From the NCBI GenBank assembly GCA_903929845.1, contig CAIYWF010000168.1:1-7463 (forward strand): 7,463 nt of DNA. Direction: 5' to 3'. The position numbers and the translations under genes were made by a program. The notes below the pieces were generated by a model. That model did no database searches. It saw only the letters and a program-made list of their open reading frames with translations, and was not told the DNA's origin. Position 1 is the stretch's first letter. Each line of letters begins with the position of its first letter. The stretch comes from an uncultured Chlorobiaceae bacterium (lineage in GTDB: Bacteria > Bacteroidota > Chlorobiia > Chlorobiales > Chlorobiaceae). Below are positions 5,533 through 7,463 of the stretch, in pieces.

Positions 5533-6330
5533 TCAAACAAACCTCTCCATCACTTCGCACGACGATTTAAAATCCGGCTCAGAAAAGATCTCCATGGTAA
5601 AGACACGACTGGCCAATGGCTGAAGCACAAGTTCACCCATAAGCAGCTCAAGCGCTTCTGGTGTCAGATGGCTCAGGGAGTTGTGATCCTTCCCGTCAAC
5701 CGTGCCATGTACATGCAGCACTTTCGCTTTGGGCAGATAGCGTTTGAGATAGTCGGCAGTCGGAAATCCGTAGAATTCGAGATGGCCAACATCGAGCGTC
5801 ACGGAGAGGCCGAACTCCTCAACGACCGGCCAGACAAGCTCAAAGGGGTAGTTGAGATTTTCGGCACAGAAGGATGATGCGGGTTCATAGGTACCCTTCA
5901 GCAGCAATGCCAAAGAATCGCGCAGAGCGGCGGTAAAGCATTGTTGCTCATCCTCAGAAAATCCGTTGATATCCACACCCAGCCCGGCCTCAAAGTGCAT
6001 CACATAGGCGGATTTCGGCAGGTCATGGGTCAAATCAATAATCCGCAGGCATTTACCGACAGAGCGCTCCCGGTCTGCGCGGTCGGGATGGCCAAGATAA
6101 ACGTCAAGCGGCAGGTGAACGGAATAGGTTAGCGACCACTCATTGGCCAACTCCTTGAGCCTCTGAATGTCCGCTTGTGAGGGCAAGTTGCTGAATTCGT
6201 CGGACTCAAAGAGCACCAGCTCAATATCATCAACCTTATCCTTGAGATACTCCACGTTGGGAATGATATCGGCAGGGATGATGTAGGAACTTGTCCCGAA
6301 GCGAAAAGGAAAGCGCTGCTTGAGGGTCAT
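5533..6330 (-). CDS. cbiR: CbiR-like cobamide-remodelling phosphodiesterase (AP endonuclease 2 / xylose isomerase-like TIM barrel)
   Basis: I assign this 265-residue TIM-barrel protein to CbiR, the enzyme described from Akkermansia muciniphila that hydrolyses the nucleotide loop of cobamides (as I recall, at the phosphoribosyl bond, leaving cobinamide phosphate), so that the lower ligand can be exchanged. The N-terminus FRFGTSSYIIPADIIPNVEY is typical of my memory of the family. Likely metal or substrate ligands follow the barrel strands: His72 (SVHLPLD), His112 (VMHFEAG), Glu157 (CAENLNYPFE), Asp180 and His183 (LDVGHLEFYG), His206 and His208 (LHVHGTVDG), Asp215-His216 and Glu247 (TMEIFSE). 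The start is ATG 6328-6330, 5 bases after the upstream ATPase stop; a longer TTG-initiated frame from 6390 would overlap the ATPase and adds unrelated residues. Co-transcription with the BtuD-like gene supports a cobamide role, and CobU could use its product. A generic sugar-phosphate isomerase annotation is the main alternative. Confidence 0.82.
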   Translation of the reverse strand: MTLKQRFPFRFGTSSYIIPADIIPNVEYLKDKVDDIELVLFESDEFSNLPSQADIQRLKELANEWSLTYSVHLPLDVYLGHPDRADRERSVGKCLRIIDLTHDLPKSAYVMHFEAGLGVDINGFSEDEQQCFTAALRDSLALLLKGTYEPASSFCAENLNYPFELVWPVVEEFGLSVTLDVGHLEFYGFPTADYLKRYLPKAKVLHVHGTVDGKDHNSLSHLTPEALELLMGELVLQPLASRVFTMEIFSEPDFKSSCEVMERFV

Positions 6331-6335
6331 AGTGG

Positions 6336-7463
6336 TTATCGCTCTTGGTTTTGTTGAAGGTGAGTCATCAGCTCGGGGATAGAGTGCCAAGTGTTGGCTC
6401 CACTCTGCATCAGGCGGGTAATCAATGCAAGGGCGGCTTTGCCTTCGGTGTAGTCTCGAGTGGCAATACCATCGGCCAGAAAAACCGGTTTAGCACTGTT
6501 GAGGGCCGCTTCAGCAAGCGTCAGGTTGACAAGGTTGCCTGAACCAAAAGGCACTTGGCTGAGAATGACAGCATCTGCCTCCATTACCATCTTCATGGCC
6601 TCTGCAATAACGTCAGAACCGACCGGCGAAAAGGGCTGTTCAAGCACCGCCGGAATATTGAGCGCCCGCGCCGCTTCAGCGTCAGAGTCGAGACGATTGA
6701 GAACTCCTGTGGTCACCTCGTACCCCTCAATCAGTAGTCTGCGATAGAGCTCAATCCCGCTTCCCCCGCCAGCAATGACATGCACACTCCGGTTCAGCTT
6801 CTGGCGACGCCGCAGGCTGTCAATCGCCCCTGTCACCTGCAGATAGCCGGTGTAGGGATCCTGCTGCACGTGGAGATCGCAGTTGTAGACGCGGCTCAGC
6901 ACCTCCGGCTCCAGCACCTCAACCGGAGTTCCGGCCTTTACCAGCGTACCAGCCTCCATGAGAAGAAAACGGTCGGAGATGCCTGCTGAAAGCGTGAGGT
7001 CGTGGCTCACCAGCAGAATGGTCATCTGTTTTTCGCGGTTGAGGTTCATCAGAATCTGAAGCACCTCCTGGCGGTGGTTGATATCAAGATGGGAGATTGA
7101 CTCGTCGAGCATGATGATTTTTGGATCCTGCGCAAGCACCATCGCGAGGGCAACCCGCTGCTGCTCTCCACCGCTCAACTCCGTAAAAAATCGCTCCCGC
7201 AAATCCAGAACATCGGTATAGATCATGGAGCGTTCGACAAGATCGTGGTCAAACGAAGAGGGAGTTCCCCACCGCCCCATGGAGCTGATTCGACCGTTCA
7301 TCACAATCTGATCGACGGTAAAAGCCATCGGCGACTCTATTTTCTGTGGGACAACCCCGAGCAGGGATGCACGCAGAGCCGGTTTGATATGCTGCACATC
7401 CTGACCAAAAAGCTCCACACTGCCCGAGAGTGGCTTCAGAAGAGCTGCGGCAGTTTTCAGCAG
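6336..7463 (-). CDS. btuD: ABC transporter ATP-binding protein, cobalamin/iron-siderophore type (BtuD-like), with extra C-terminal domain; N-terminus outside window
   Basis: The frame is open to the right edge, so the gene starts beyond the window; the first residues seen, LLKTAAALLKPLSGSVELFG, follow the Walker A helix, and the P-loop itself is not visible. In this 375-residue fragment: Q-loop VPQ (38-40), signature LSGGEQQR (96-103), Walker B IIMLDE (116-121), D-loop SHLD and H-loop SHD (153-155). Walker B is followed by SISHLD rather than the common PTSHLD. The ATPase resembles BtuD/FhuC/HmuV proteins that drive import of cobamides or iron chelates. Residues from about 220 to 375 form a second domain beginning VHVIAGGGSGIELYRRLLIEG and containing QPFSP and ILSQVPFGSGNLVN, absent from E. 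coli BtuD and perhaps Rossmann-like. A GTG at 7416-7418 is internal. It is upstream of, and 5 bases from, the CbiR-like gene, which favours cobamide or cobinamide as cargo; the permease and binding protein are not in view. Confidence 0.87.
   Translation of the reverse strand: MLKTAAALLKPLSGSVELFGQDVQHIKPALRASLLGVVPQKIESPMAFTVDQIVMNGRISSMGRWGTPSSFDHDLVERSMIYTDVLDLRERFFTELSGGEQQRVALAMVLAQDPKIIMLDESISHLDINHRQEVLQILMNLNREKQMTILLVSHDLTLSAGISDRFLLMEAGTLVKAGTPVEVLEPEVLSRVYNCDLHVQQDPYTGYLQVTGAIDSLRRRQKLNRSVHVIAGGGSGIELYRRLLIEGYEVTTGVLNRLDSDAEAARALNIPAVLEQPFSPVGSDVIAEAMKMVMEADAVILSQVPFGSGNLVNLTLAEAALNSAKPVFLADGIATRDYTEGKAALALITRLMQSGANTWHSIPELMTHLQQNQER

Noticed and set aside
6331..6390. A longer CbiR-like protein starting at TTG 6388-6390
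   Set aside because: The extra 20 residues overlap the end of the ATPase gene and are not family-like, while ATG 6328-6330 sits 5 bases after the ATPase stop and gives the expected N-terminus.
7416..7418. GTG as the start of the ABC ATPase
   Set aside because: The frame continues upstream to the window edge with typical post-Walker-A sequence, so the real start lies outside.
1..7463. CRISPR array, tRNA, insertion sequence or phage genes
   Set aside because: I saw no regularly spaced short repeats with unique spacers, no cloverleaf, no transposase and no terminal inverted repeats in the window.

Overview
The window looks like chromosomal DNA of a green sulfur bacterium (Chlorobiales). This is inferred from gene content: a cobamide uptake and remodelling set, protein styles that recall Chlorobium genomes, a very large repetitive protein, and genes with almost no Shine-Dalgarno motifs. 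No rRNA or other taxonomic marker is present, so the assignment is moderate.

Left part (1-1847, + strand): the 3' end of a large gene for a repetitive, Thr/Asp/Gly-rich protein whose beginning lies outside the window. The protein is built from degenerate units of about 143 residues, each carrying copies of a 'FDAxWxxLxGxxxDG' module. The reading frame is broken: repeat-homologous coding leaves frame 1 and resumes in frame 3 between bases 285 and 348, consistent with one missing base near 300-311. The spacing of a conserved 17-base repeat element supports this independently (428, then 429 bases). The gene ends at 1847 and is followed by a hairpin terminator (1855-1910).

Next (1926-2129, +) is a small gene for a 67-residue protein made mostly of four exact 11-residue repeats, probably a hendecad coiled coil. 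It overlaps the end of the opposing alcohol dehydrogenase gene by 15 bases.

Middle and right part: cobamide (vitamin B12) metabolism. On the - strand, cobU (3297-3818) is followed after 6 bases by an iron-containing alcohol dehydrogenase-family gene (2115-3290) with an altered metal site. A 254-base divergent region (3819-4072) separates cobU from glpK (4073-5524, +) and holds a plausible cobU promoter with an inverted repeat just downstream. glpK runs convergently into a second - strand operon, in which a BtuD-like ABC ATPase with an extra C-terminal domain (6336 to beyond the right edge) is followed 5 bases later by a TIM-barrel protein that I assign to the cobamide-remodelling enzyme CbiR (5533-6330).

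How the genes fit together (inference): the ABC transporter imports cobamides or precursors. CbiR removes the nucleotide loop from unsuitable cobamides. CobU then phosphorylates and guanylylates the resulting cobinamide (phosphate), so that a new lower ligand can be attached. In green sulfur bacteria cobamides are needed, for example, by the anaerobic cyclase step of bacteriochlorophyll synthesis. The alcohol dehydrogenase and glycerol kinase have no established role in this pathway, and their placement inside the cluster is the main functional puzzle. I did not find a wholly new system; the strongest leads are the frameshifted repeat gene, the hendecad mini-protein, the ATPase C-terminal domain and the dehydrogenase beside cobU.
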